Assembly (NCBI GenBank): GCA_016721565.1
Contig: JADKHW010000055.1
Location: 1 to 64,000, forward strand
Length of the DNA: 64,000 bases
Direction of reading: 5' to 3'
Source: a bacterium
GTDB lineage: Bacteria; Electryoneota; RPQS01
Notes under the pieces: model-generated
Seen by the model: only the letters and a program-made list of their open reading frames with translations
What the model was told of the DNA's origin: nothing
The model's database searches: none
In this document: positions 17,980 to 27,006 of the stretch, piece after piece
How the letters are laid out: every line of letters begins with the position of its first letter
How positions within the stretch are numbered: position 1 is the stretch's first letter
Program-made: the position numbers and the translations under genes

Positions 17980-20214
17980 CTAAGCCGTGATCTCGAGGGC
18001 GAACGCGGCTTGGTCGTAACGGTCGTACTCGCTTAGCCTGCGTGAGCCGTTGGTGTGCTTGGCGTAGCAGGCGAGGTTTACTGCAAACGTGCACTTCGCG
18101 CCGACAACATTTGTGCCGAGCATTTGTGCGAACGTTTGTGTGTTTGATTGCTGAGCGGCTCCCACGTCAAGCGTTGCGGGTGCGTTGGCTCCGGCGGTTT
18201 CGAAAGTTACCGTGGGGCCGTTCAAGCCGCGATGCCAATTCATCGTGTAGTAGTACATGAACGTCTCCGGTACGATGCCACTGTTCACCGTGCGATGGAA
18301 GGCGCGGAAGCCGACGGAGAATTGCGTGCCTGCGCGTCCGGTCATAAATTGACATTCATCACCAGAAGCCACTCCGTTGCGGCGCAAGTCTTCGATGTCT
18401 GCATAAACGGGACGGTTGTCCACCCAGAAGAAATGCGCGAGCTTGCCGAATTGAACTTTGCTTGTGCTGCCGGGGCCGCTGACGGCAAGACGGCGCAAGA
18501 AATCAAAGCCGGCGACGTTCGGCATCAAGCGATTGCCGTTAACATCGAACACCTCAATATAGACAAGGAACTTGCCGTTGTTCGTGCCGGTGTCCCATGA
18601 TCCGTGGAATTGTCCGCCGAGCCAGATGCCATCCGCGAAATAGGGAATCTTGTAAAGGCCGCTGACGGGATTTCCGGCCACGATCTTTGTATCCGGACCC
18701 AAACCTTCCGAAACGACTTCCCAGTTGCCGCCGAGAAACTCCATCTTGCTCCATGACAACGGTTGTGAAAGCGGCGCGGGAGTTTCTCCTGCGACCGGAT
18801 CTCCGTTGTCACCGGCTTTGACGGTGCTGATGCGATAGTAGTAGGCACCGAGTGCTTTCATATCGGGATGGAAGAGCAGACGCAGTGCGAGCGAGCTGCC
18901 CCAAGGGCGGTTGACGAGCAAGCTTTCACCGTTCGCGTTCGACGGATTCGCAAGACCGCCGTTGACAGGAGATGTCGCCATGTTGTTCTCACTCGTTTGG
19001 GTGAGATCAAGACCTGCGAAGTTCTTGCCGAGCCAATGGCTGTTGAGTTCGGAGCTTGACGTGCTGCCGATCTCTTGCAGCATCACGAACGGGCGATCGT
19101 TTTCAAAATCACCATCATCTTGACCACAAGTACGACCGAGGAAGGTGCGCAAGTCCGCGAATTCGGATTGACCGAAGTAATCGTGACGCGCGGCACCGTC
19201 GTAAACATAAACCCACTGTCCGTCAATCCACTGACGAACTTTGTAGAAGTAGCTGCGGTGACAATGCGCGTGCACATAGAGGGGGAAACTTCTCCAACAG
19301 AATGTGAACGTGCCGTCGGGGCGTAAGACGGCTTCGCCGACTTTGCGCGACGTGCAATGACAGATCAAGTGCCAGAGATAGGGACGAATGCGAATGAACT
19401 CGGCGAGTTCGGATTGTGCGATGGTTTTGAGAGCGGTGACGTCAGAGCGCAGTTTGGTTTGCAAATCGAGATTGAGTTGCTCAATGCCTGCGGATTCCAA
19501 ACGCTTGTAGGCGCGTTGTGCTAAACGATCAACGCGCACCAGCGGCGGATCAGGCTGCGGATTGAAACCGACTTCTTCACCGCGATTCAAACGAAACGCG
19601 GATTCAATTGGTGACGGATCAGGACCGACGCCCGGAGGAACGATGGGACCCGGATCGGGATCCGGAATGGGAATCGGGATCAACTCTTCGTGAATGCGGC
19701 GGAGCAGATCGCGAATGTTGATGTGAATCCAATGACAGCAGCAGGTGCGCTCATAGACTTCAACGACGCCGTTACAAATCGGCCAGCAGCGTTGAATCAG
19801 TCGAGGAAGATGCGGAAGGCCGATGGGTGTGTGAATCGGCCGCAAGATCGGCCAGCATTTGCGCACACGACCTGAAACGCAGCGCAGCGGAAACAACCAA
19901 CCGCGCCACCAATCCGGGGGCAATTGCAGGATTGCACCTCTGCGCCAATCGTCAAGCACATCCAAAACGCGATACTTCAGCAACGTGCCTGATTTCAATA
20001 ATGAAAGATCGTCAACATCAGGACCGATACCGATAACAGCATCGGGCATCTTCTCCCATTTGGGATCGGCTGTGAAACGCTCGCCTTCAATTGATGAAAG
20101 TTTGCGCGGTGCACTGCCTTGCTCAATCAAGTAGAGCGCAAGTTTCGGAGTTTCTTCTTTGGCGTCGCGTTCATAGAACTGCAACTCCACGTAGGTACGA
20201 GAACCTTTTTCCAT
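17980..20214 (-). CDS. Large uncharacterised protein, Trp/Cys/His-rich
   Basis: 744 residues from MEKGSRTYVELQFYER; GGGAGAAG lies just upstream, and an in-frame ATG at 20253 is less likely. No signal peptide. The N-terminal 100 residues look like a beta domain (TYVELQFYERDAKEETPKLA). Residues about 100-175 are rich in Trp, Arg, Pro and Cys (LPPDWWRGWLFPLRCVSGR, RTCCCHWIHINIRD), suggesting a metal- or aromatic-packed domain. Next come a Pro/Asp linker (IPIPIPDPDPGPIVPPGVGP), then a Cys/His block (WHLICHCTSRKVGEAVLRPD, VHAHCHRSYFYKVRQW). The second half reads as large beta domains, ending GSRRLSEYDRYDQAAFALEI. I do not recognise the family. It stands alone between terminators. Possible roles are a structural or cargo protein of an extracellular particle, or an effector. 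Confidence 0.7.
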   Translation of the reverse strand: MEKGSRTYVELQFYERDAKEETPKLALYLIEQGSAPRKLSSIEGERFTADPKWEKMPDAVIGIGPDVDDLSLLKSGTLLKYRVLDVLDDWRRGAILQLPPDWWRGWLFPLRCVSGRVRKCWPILRPIHTPIGLPHLPRLIQRCWPICNGVVEVYERTCCCHWIHINIRDLLRRIHEELIPIPIPDPDPGPIVPPGVGPDPSPIESAFRLNRGEEVGFNPQPDPPLVRVDRLAQRAYKRLESAGIEQLNLDLQTKLRSDVTALKTIAQSELAEFIRIRPYLWHLICHCTSRKVGEAVLRPDGTFTFCWRSFPLYVHAHCHRSYFYKVRQWIDGQWVYVYDGAARHDYFGQSEFADLRTFLGRTCGQDDGDFENDRPFVMLQEIGSTSSSELNSHWLGKNFAGLDLTQTSENNMATSPVNGGLANPSNANGESLLVNRPWGSSLALRLLFHPDMKALGAYYYRISTVKAGDNGDPVAGETPAPLSQPLSWSKMEFLGGNWEVVSEGLGPDTKIVAGNPVSGLYKIPYFADGIWLGGQFHGSWDTGTNNGKFLVYIEVFDVNGNRLMPNVAGFDFLRRLAVSGPGSTSKVQFGKLAHFFWVDNRPVYADIEDLRRNGVASGDECQFMTGRAGTQFSVGFRAFHRTVNSGIVPETFMYYYTMNWHRGLNGPTVTFETAGANAPATLDVGAAQQSNTQTFAQMLGTNVVGAKCTFAVNLACYAKHTNGSRRLSEYDRYDQAAFALEITA

Positions 20215-20332
20215 CGTTTCTTCTCCCTGTTCAATTCTTTCTCGCTTTACCAAGCGGCCGCAAAGACGACCGATGGTTCAAGCACTAACATATAAAGAGA
20301 TTGAGCGGAGAAGCAATATCTTACATTGCTCT

Positions 20333-20367
20333 ATGAAAAAAAGTCCTGAACGAAGGTTCAGGACTTT
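20333..20367 (-). terminator. Strong terminator of the gene at 20391-22565
   Basis: A 12-bp perfect stem (AAAGTCCTGAAC with GTTCAGGACTTT), loop GAAG, followed by T7 on the - strand. Confidence 0.9.
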
Positions 20368-20390
20368 GTATTCAAAATGTTTACGTTTGT

Positions 20391-22565
20391 CTACGGGCAG
20401 GTTGCGATGACGCGATATATTCGCACGGCATCCAGTGTCGGATAGCTGATCGAGTAGGTTACAACATCACCGGCGTTCGCGTTTACTGTTCCTTCCGTTG
20501 ACCAATCCGGTCCGGGCGGAAGCGGTGCGGACGCATTTGTTGTTGAAACGATGTCATACGATGCCGTTTCGTTTGCAATAAACTGCAAAACAACGGTGCC
20601 GATTCCGCCGGATTCTTCCGCTGTGATGACAAGTTCGGTTGGAGGATCGCACGGAGTCGGCGGTGTGACGTAACCGGAATAGAGAGGCGTACCCCAACTT
20701 GCGAGCGCGTCGACATCCTCGGGGAACGGCGCATTCAAATAGGGGAACGAACGGCCATTTAAGAACGACGCATAGATCATTCCGGGATCAAGCGCACTGG
20801 ATTCATCAGGCGGAGTGAGCGGATCATTGGCTGAGACACTGAAGAGCAAAGCGAGTCCGTAAGCATTTATCGTTTGATCATAAAGCAACCATGCAAATTC
20901 GATTGCATCTATGTCTACGTCAGGTGAAAGACCAAGATGCAGTGAATCATAGATGACGGGCACACTCGGGATTGCTGGGCCGCCGCCAATCTTCATGTAG
21001 ATTGTACCGGGATCTAATCCAAATGCGGCTTCGTGGTCAACAGAGAAATACCAAACTGAGCATTGACTGTCATGCAGGTCGAGCGCGTCTGCATCGTCAT
21101 CCAAATCGTCCGCGAAGGGCAATGGATCGGGAGCAAGGCTTACATGCAGCATGGATTCACTGAGATACGGATAGGTGAAGTAAACCGCTGCGGGTGCGGG
21201 CGGGAACACGCTTAGTCCGATGACTTCATCGCGATTAATTGCTTGTCCGTAAGTACCGCCTAAAGATGAGCCGCTGTTCGTCGGAGCCGAGCCGAGCAGA
21301 TCGACATATGCGGAAGCATCATCATCATCGAACGAGACGAAAAGATTCTCGCCGTTGAAAATGCACGGGGTGTCAAATTGACCGATGGGTGGATTGCGCG
21401 GGCCGTAGGCGAATTGACTTAAATCGAAATCGAGATAATCTTCCGCATCAAGATCAAAATACGCGTTTTGCACAAGAGGCAGCGGAATTCCGCTCGCAAC
21501 CGGCGCACCTGTGATTGCAGGAGGGCCGTCTGGAGCAATTGGAAATGGATCAAAGCCGTTGATGATTTCATCATTTTTGATGCCGTCTGCTCCACCGGGA
21601 GGTAAAGCGGGGCCTTGCCAAACATACGAATCACCCGGATCAAAAACCTCGTTGCCATCAATTGTGGGGTCGCTCATTTCGCAATCACCGCCGATGTCCA
21701 CGGAGAATTCCCACCATGCTGATGGGCCGATTGTATCAGGGGGAACAGGAACAATCGGAGTGCCCAAACTCAATCGAATGCGGCCCCACTGTGATGCTGA
21801 TTGATCGTCGAGCGTTTGAGCAGGGAACGGCGGTGGTACATTCGTGTTAACATTCAACACAAAGCTACCGCTCAACACAATCTGTCCGCCGATATTGCGC
21901 ATGAGCGAATCGGCTTGACTGTTCAGCTTATTCCAACCCCACAGGCCGTTCGGCGGACTTGCAAAGTTAAAACGATTTTGCAACACGTCGCCGCGCGTGT
22001 CAACAACGAGCTGGCCAAGCGTCCAACAACTGTCTTCATCCAGAGCTTCACTCTGTCCGCCGATTCCAGCGAAGTGATCCCAAGAGAGATTCACGATGAC
22101 CGGAAAACCGGGAGGGCCGCCTGCGATATCGAGGAGAATTGTGAATGTGAGAGTGTCCGTGGCCTGACAAGAGAATAGATTGTCATTGCCTGCTTGCGCA
22201 TAGCCCGAAATTCCGTAAGCAATTGTGATGAAATCCGTGTTGTCGCCGTCAATAGTTGCATACGCGATGTTGTTCGTGTGTGCCCAAGTTTTCGCGGTAC
22301 AGCAAAGATTTGGAAGCGCATCTTCACTCACGCGATTGCCGCGCGAAACACCGAAGTCGTTGCCCAACCCACCGACTTGAAAGGCGTTGGCGTTGTAGCT
22401 GTCCGTTGATAGGCCGTCCAGGACACAGAAAGGCGGATTGAAGCAGGCGTTGTCCGCGTAAGAAAACCCGTTTAGCTGCACGACTGCGCCAGTAACCTGC
22501 CAGACCTGTGCTTGCCCGGCAACAGCGTAAAGCAATATCCACAAACCTGTCGAGACGTTTCTCAT
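20391..22565 (-). CDS. Large secreted protein, unknown, acidic
   Basis: 724 residues with signal peptide MRNVSTGLWILLYAVAGQAQ. The protein is acidic and rich in Gly, Pro, Asp and Asn, with long beta-type stretches (IVLSGSFVLNVNTNVPPPF, ALDLHDSQCSVWYFSVDHEA). Cys is scattered (CFNPPFC, LPNLCCTAKTW), implying disulfides and export. The last 90 residues look like an FnIII/Ig module (PTELVITAEESGGIGTVVLQ, YSISYPTLDAVRIYRVIATC). No type IX sorting tail is seen, so it may be released or depend on another route. No enzyme motif was found. SD-like GGGGAGTCAGTC precedes the ATG. Confidence 0.75.
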   Translation of the reverse strand: MRNVSTGLWILLYAVAGQAQVWQVTGAVVQLNGFSYADNACFNPPFCVLDGLSTDSYNANAFQVGGLGNDFGVSRGNRVSEDALPNLCCTAKTWAHTNNIAYATIDGDNTDFITIAYGISGYAQAGNDNLFSCQATDTLTFTILLDIAGGPPGFPVIVNLSWDHFAGIGGQSEALDEDSCWTLGQLVVDTRGDVLQNRFNFASPPNGLWGWNKLNSQADSLMRNIGGQIVLSGSFVLNVNTNVPPPFPAQTLDDQSASQWGRIRLSLGTPIVPVPPDTIGPSAWWEFSVDIGGDCEMSDPTIDGNEVFDPGDSYVWQGPALPPGGADGIKNDEIINGFDPFPIAPDGPPAITGAPVASGIPLPLVQNAYFDLDAEDYLDFDLSQFAYGPRNPPIGQFDTPCIFNGENLFVSFDDDDASAYVDLLGSAPTNSGSSLGGTYGQAINRDEVIGLSVFPPAPAAVYFTYPYLSESMLHVSLAPDPLPFADDLDDDADALDLHDSQCSVWYFSVDHEAAFGLDPGTIYMKIGGGPAIPSVPVIYDSLHLGLSPDVDIDAIEFAWLLYDQTINAYGLALLFSVSANDPLTPPDESSALDPGMIYASFLNGRSFPYLNAPFPEDVDALASWGTPLYSGYVTPPTPCDPPTELVITAEESGGIGTVVLQFIANETASYDIVSTTNASAPLPPGPDWSTEGTVNANAGDVVTYSISYPTLDAVRIYRVIATCP

Positions 22566-22648
22566 GACTGACTCCCCTATTCTGAGATATTTATATCAAG
22601 ATATAGGCAAATCATGCAGAACTCAAGGGTTTGTGAAGTTTGTGAAAA

Positions 22649-22675
22649 AAAGAAAGCCGTGTCGATTGACACGGC
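22649..22675 (-). terminator. Terminator after the PLP dehydratase
   Basis: An 8-bp perfect stem (GCCGTGTC, gatt, GACACGGC) with a T-rich tail on the - strand. Confidence 0.85.
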
Positions 22676-22746
22676 AAAAGAGCTAAGTCTCTTACATTTC
22701 TTGTGTTACTAAATCACATACGGCAAGCCACCGCAAACGAGAGGCG

Positions 22747-23685
22747 TTAACACAACACGGACGGATCCAGATTGCCGCCGCTTATAATCACGCCGACCCT
22801 ACTCGGGGCCTGCCAGCCGCTTAGCAATGCCGCAACTCCAAGCGCACCGCTCGGTTCAACTACCAGTTTCATTCGCTCGAACAGGAATTTTGTGGCCTCA
22901 ATAATCTTTGCTTCGGTGACGTTGGCAAAATCATCAACGTTTGCGCGCACTAGTGGAAATGTAAGTTTGCCTAATGATGGTGTGCGAGTTCCATCGGCGA
23001 TAGTGGGAGGATTCTTGACAGTGTGTAATGTGCCAGTGCGCCATGAAAGAGTTGCATCGTTGGCCACTTCGGGTTCGACTCCAACGACTTTACAATTAGG
23101 ATTGATGTGCTTGGCGGCAAGCGCGCTGCCGGACAGCAAGCCACCTCCACCACATGGAACCAACAACATCTCGATGTCAGGGTAATCGGTGAGTAGTTCG
23201 AGCGCGGCGGTGCCTTGACCCGCGATGATGTGCGGGTGATCGTAAGGCGGAATTAAAACGTAGTTGTGTTTCTCTTTCAGCTCTGCGGATATCTCTTCGC
23301 GTGTTCTTTCTTTTGGATCATACAAAACAACTTCTGCACCGTAACCGCGCGTGGCCGCAAGTTTGATGGGCGGCGCATCAGCCGGCATGACGATTACAGT
23401 CTTGATGTCCAACAACGATCCGACAAGAGCAACGGCCTGCGCATGATTGCCCGACGAGTGTGTAATGACACCGCGCTTCTTCTCTTCAAACGTCAAGCGC
23501 GACATCGCGTTGTAAGCGCCGCGAAATTTGAATGCGCCCACGCGCTGAAAGCTCTCGCACTTCAAATACACATTCGCATTGCTTCGGGCATCAAGTGTGC
23601 GCGAAGTATGAACAGGAGTCTTATGTGCGATACCCTTCAAAACTTGGGCGGCATCGAGAACGTCGTAGGCTGTGGGGAGGGACAT
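22747..23685 (-). CDS. Threonine/serine dehydratase family PLP enzyme
   Basis: 312 residues from MSLPTAYDVLDAAQVLKGIA. Fold-type II PLP enzyme: the Schiff-base lysine is in GAFKFRGAYNAMSR, the substrate loop is SSGNHAQAVAL and the phosphate-binding loop is CGGGGLLSGSALAA. It would deaminate threonine or serine to a 2-oxo acid and ammonia, or racemise serine. There is no C-terminal ACT-like regulatory domain, so it resembles the catabolic or biosynthetic short forms. The in-frame extension to 23727 encodes the repeat-like peptide MPFPISNFLFPIS and is only the translated pyrimidine-rich leader repeat; no ribosome site is seen there. The gene is monocistronic. Confidence 0.88.
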   Translation of the reverse strand: MSLPTAYDVLDAAQVLKGIAHKTPVHTSRTLDARSNANVYLKCESFQRVGAFKFRGAYNAMSRLTFEEKKRGVITHSSGNHAQAVALVGSLLDIKTVIVMPADAPPIKLAATRGYGAEVVLYDPKERTREEISAELKEKHNYVLIPPYDHPHIIAGQGTAALELLTDYPDIEMLLVPCGGGGLLSGSALAAKHINPNCKVVGVEPEVANDATLSWRTGTLHTVKNPPTIADGTRTPSLGKLTFPLVRANVDDFANVTEAKIIEATKFLFERMKLVVEPSGALGVAALLSGWQAPSRVGVIISGGNLDPSVLC

Positions 23686-23724
23686 GGCAGAAATAGGAAA
23701 AAGAAAATTTGAAATAGGAAAGGG
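23686..23724. repeat. GAAATAGGAAA-type short repeat before the dehydratase start
   Basis: On the + strand GAAATAGGAAAAAGAAAATT and another GAAATAGG follow each other; on the - strand this is a pyrimidine-rich leader (TTTCCTATTTC copies) running straight into the ATG. Related copies are at 62741-62777 and 52582-52611. Confidence 0.55.
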
Positions 23725-23743
23725 CACAGTTACTGTGCCCTTT
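23719..23743 (-). terminator. Terminator of the T9SS gene at 23769-24545
   Basis: A near-perfect inverted repeat (AAAGGGCACAGT/ACTGTGCCCTTT) at the 3' end, followed on the - strand by a pyrimidine-rich tail. Confidence 0.65.
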
Positions 23744-23768
23744 CAATTATTCGGCAAATAATTATCGC

Positions 23769-24545
23769 TTACCGTGACAACACAATCTTGTGCACGGCGC
23801 GCATGCCTGAGTTGTTTAGCTCAAGCAGATAGATTCCGGAAGGAAGCGGCAAACCTTGAGCGCTAACGGCTTTCCAGTTTGCACTGTAGTTGCCCGTGCT
23901 CATAAACGGCGAATTCAACAGCGTGGCCACATTTTGTCCGAGCATGTTGAACACGTTGAGTTCCACGGCGCCGGGACTGCTCACGACAAATTGAATAGTG
24001 GTTTCGGGATTGAACGGATTCGGATAGTTGCGAATCAAAGCCGCTGAAGTCGGAACAGGCTCGAGGCGCGGAGTAATTCCCTCTACGAAATCCAAATGCA
24101 AATCATAAGAGATGTGTTCATCAGTATTCTCCGGATTCCGTACTGTAAATCTAAGTGCGTAATCACCGACTACGGGAGCAAGATCAAAAAAACCTAAGTC
24201 AGGATTGAAAGCCATGTTGTACACGTATGTCGAAACGAGCGTGTCGCGCTGATTCGGAGCATAGGGAATCGTCATGTACTGAAAACCGGTATCAGGAGGA
24301 AGGCAAGTCAAATATGTGCAGATCGCATAACCACGCAACGAATCGGGACTCTCAATTGGCATGATTTCGAGTGTCAGGTTCCGGTCGGCATCCAACAAGT
24401 TTGTAACGATGGCATGCCACGTAAACGTGTTGTTACCGTCAGAATAAGTTTGATCAGTTTCGTGCATCTCAAACGTGAAAGTCTGAGCGAAGGAAGTCGC
24501 GACGGAAAACAGCGCCGCAAGCAGAACGACAAGTAAGCGATTCAT
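23769..24545 (-). CDS. Secreted protein with type IX sorting domain
   Basis: 258 residues, with a signal peptide MNRLLVVLLAALFSVATSFAQ (start 24545; upstream in-frame codons to 24665 are rejected). The middle is a beta-domain (FTFEMHETDQTYSDGNNTFT, DRNLTLEIMPIESPDSLRG). The C-terminus is a full sorting domain: NYPNPFNPETTIQFVVSSPG, VELNVFNMLGQNVATLL, LPSGIYLLELNN and the terminal KIVLSR. The protein is therefore exported and probably surface-attached by a type IX system. The function of the mature domain is unknown. Confidence 0.85.
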   Translation of the reverse strand: MNRLLVVLLAALFSVATSFAQTFTFEMHETDQTYSDGNNTFTWHAIVTNLLDADRNLTLEIMPIESPDSLRGYAICTYLTCLPPDTGFQYMTIPYAPNQRDTLVSTYVYNMAFNPDLGFFDLAPVVGDYALRFTVRNPENTDEHISYDLHLDFVEGITPRLEPVPTSAALIRNYPNPFNPETTIQFVVSSPGAVELNVFNMLGQNVATLLNSPFMSTGNYSANWKAVSAQGLPLPSGIYLLELNNSGMRAVHKIVLSR

Positions 24546-24615
24546 AAGAACTCCGGCAGAACAAGTTAGAACATCAATCCATAAAGATAATACAAGCGGC
24601 AGGCGAATGCAAGGC

Positions 24616-25767
24616 TTACCCGCCTTTTGCCCAAGCGAGCATGGTCCGGCGGGAAACGGTTTCACGCCGCTCGATGGCCGCGCGGATTTTGGCTACTAAA
24701 GCTTCGAGGTCGGACTCGCTCAATTCGACTCCGTCCAGAGTGAGTAGCCTCTTTAAGCCATTCTTTCCTAAAAACTTACCGAAAATTATCCGGTCTTCCA
24801 GAGCGGCATCCCCACCGACCAACTCGGGGCCGAACGGCTCAAAAGTCAGCGGATCGGCGAGCATGGCCTGTTGGTGCATTCCGGCGGCATGCAGGAAAGC
24901 ATTTTGGCCAACAAGAGCTTTGTTCGGCTGGACTACCACTCCTGAAACCTCGCGGACAAGTCGGGAAGTTTCCAAAATTCGCTCGGTGCGGATGTTGGTC
25001 GAGAATTTTAAGGAAGTTTGGTGATATTTCAGAATCATTGCCACTTCTTCAAGGGCGGTGTTCCCTGCGCGCTCACCTAAGCCGTTGATCGTGCCCTCGA
25101 CCTGATCGGCACCTCCTTCGAGCGCGGCCAGCGAGTTAGCCGTCGCGAGGCCGAAATCGTTATGGCAGTGGATCCCGAGCTTTATATGAGGAGAGAAACT
25201 CGCACGTAGCCTCCCGAAGAGTGATTTTATCTCCTCGGGTAATCCGCAGCCCACAGTATCCGCAACAACGAGGGTCATGGCTCCGGCTTCGGCGGCAACT
25301 TTCAGGCACGAAAGCAGGTCTGCCTCAGAGGTTCGGGTGGCATCGGTGGCGATGAACTCGATATCATCAAGGTACTTCTTCGCATGCCGGACGGCCTCGC
25401 TGATTTGCGACTCCGCCTCGGATCGGGTGATTCTTAGCGAAGCTGAAAGGTGTCGATCAGAAATCGGTAAAACAATGGAAATTCTGGCTTTGTCAGCCGC
25501 CTCGCAGGCTTTAGCCGTGATGTCGATATCAGCGGTTTTGCATCTGGCCAACCCGGCGATAACTGGTCCCTTGACCTCGAGAGCTGCCCGTCGAGTAGCT
25601 TCCTGTTCAGATTCAGAAGCCGCCGGAAAACCAACCTCGATGATATCCATTCCGAGATCAGCCAACTTGTGGGCTATTTGGAGCTTTTGCTCGACGGAAA
25701 AGACCACGAAGGGCGTTTGCTCGCCGTCGCGGAGGGTGGTATCGTAAAATTGGATGGGGCGAGACAC
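24616..25767 (-). CDS. 2-Isopropylmalate/homocitrate synthase family enzyme
   Basis: 383 residues. DRE-TIM metallolyase signature: FYDTTLRDGEQTP at the N-terminus, HCHNDFGLATANSLAALEGG with metal-binding histidines, and GLGERAGNTALEEVAMIL. It would condense acetyl-CoA with a 2-oxo acid. It is short, ending about 30 residues after the second lid motif (HAAGMHQQAMLADPLTFEPF), and lacks the leucine-binding regulatory domain of LeuA. It could be a feedback-insensitive isopropylmalate synthase or a homocitrate synthase; no leuB/C/D or lysine genes are nearby. It is divergent from menF, with 106 bp between starts. Confidence 0.85.
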   Translation of the reverse strand: MSRPIQFYDTTLRDGEQTPFVVFSVEQKLQIAHKLADLGMDIIEVGFPAASESEQEATRRAALEVKGPVIAGLARCKTADIDITAKACEAADKARISIVLPISDRHLSASLRITRSEAESQISEAVRHAKKYLDDIEFIATDATRTSEADLLSCLKVAAEAGAMTLVVADTVGCGLPEEIKSLFGRLRASFSPHIKLGIHCHNDFGLATANSLAALEGGADQVEGTINGLGERAGNTALEEVAMILKYHQTSLKFSTNIRTERILETSRLVREVSGVVVQPNKALVGQNAFLHAAGMHQQAMLADPLTFEPFGPELVGGDAALEDRIIFGKFLGKNGLKRLLTLDGVELSESDLEALVAKIRAAIERRETVSRRTMLAWAKGG

Positions 25768-25837
25768 AGGGAAATACTGAATGATGAATGCTGAATATAC
25801 GGGGTCTTGGGTTGGGGTGCAACTGCGGGGGATGGGT

Positions 25838-25866
25838 TTGAAAAGAGCGAGGATTATGGCTAAATT
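25838..25866 (+). promoter_or_regulatory. Possible promoter before menF
   Basis: TTGAAA (25838-25843), 17 bp, TAAATT (25861-25866). The start codon at 25874 follows within 8 bp, so the transcript would be almost leaderless. The -10 is weak. Confidence 0.4.
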
Positions 25867-25873
25867 ATAGGCT

Positions 25874-27006
25874 ATGCGTTTAGTGGAAGAGACACACGCC
25901 GAAAAGAACGTGCGCTTACGCGAGCTGGCCCGGTACGCGACGGCCGACAGCGCGACGCTGCTGCTACGTGTGCGGGATGAAGAGCACGCGTGGTGCGCAG
26001 GCGGGATTCGCCACAGCGGAAGCTCGATTGCGGATCTGCTGGCCGATCGCGACGGCGGTTCGATTATTCCAGTGTGTTTTCGGATTGACTACGATTGCGC
26101 GCTGAAATTTTTTTGGCAGCCGAGTTGGTTAGTCGAGTTGCGCGAAGACCGCTTATGCTATTACGGCGAAGTTCCGCTCGGCGAAGTGAGCGAAGATCAC
26201 GAGTTTGAACCCGTCGAATCGGAACCGCTCGAAGCTGATGCCTATCCTGCTCAACGCTGGAACAAGGCGGTTGCAAAGATCCAAGCGCACATTCAGCAAC
26301 AACAGATTCGCAAGGCGGTACTCAGCAGACAACTTAGCTTATTCAGCAGCGAACCGTGGCCGGTGGATAGCGTGCTTGTAAAACTGTTGCAGCACTCTAC
26401 AGGCACGTCGGTGTACGCGCATCAACTTAGTGACAAGAAAGTTTGGCTTGGTGCGTCGCCGGAAGTTTTGTTTCACCGCGAAGGCCGAAAGATATTTGTC
26501 GACAGTTTAGCGGGAACAAAAAAAACAATTCGTTTACTCAAAGATCGCTCGGAGAACAATCCGTTGTCACGGACTTCTTGCGCGCCACGCTTGAACCGCT
26601 GTGCGTGCATGTGTCGGTTTCGCCTTTGACACAACGACGCGCTGATGATTTGGAGCACGTCTATTGTCAGGTGCAAGGAGTATTGCGCGACGAAGTGAAC
26701 GACGACGACATTCTCGATGCGCTGCATCCGACTCCTGCGGTGTGCGGCTCTCCGCGGGATGCCGCCGCAGAAATACTCGAAGAGCTTGAGCCGATGCCGC
26801 GCGATTTATACAGCGGAGTATTGGGTTACAGCAATGGTCATCAGACAACCGCGATTGTCGTTCTTAGGTGCGCACAAGTGCATGGCCGCAAAGCGAGACT
26901 CTTTGGCGGCGCGGGAATCGTTGCAGACTCCGATGCTGAACTTGAATACTCGGAGTGCGGTTGGAAAATGGAAATTATGCGCCGCGCATTGATGGACTTA
27001 GTGTGA
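25874..27006 (+). CDS. menF: Isochorismate synthase MenF (frameshifted at an A8 run)
   Basis: First enzyme of menaquinone synthesis, chorismate to isochorismate. The N-terminal half runs in one frame to the motif KVWLGASPEVLFHREGRKIF, then VDSLAGTKK. At the run of eight A (26518-26525) the frame changes; shifting one base gives QRSLGEQSVVTDFLRATLEP, then TPAVCGSPRDAAAE, RDLYSGVLGY and the end RLFGGAGIVADSDAELEYSE. These are the conserved chorismate-binding blocks in order, so the real gene is one protein of about 377 residues. The position at a homopolymer favours a sequencing indel over programmed shifting. The stop overlaps the menD start by 4 bp (GTGA). Confidence 0.88.

Noticed and set aside
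26518..26525. Programmed ribosomal frameshifting in menF
   Set aside because: No stimulatory hairpin was noticed, isochorismate synthases are not known for it, and many similar breaks occur nearby.
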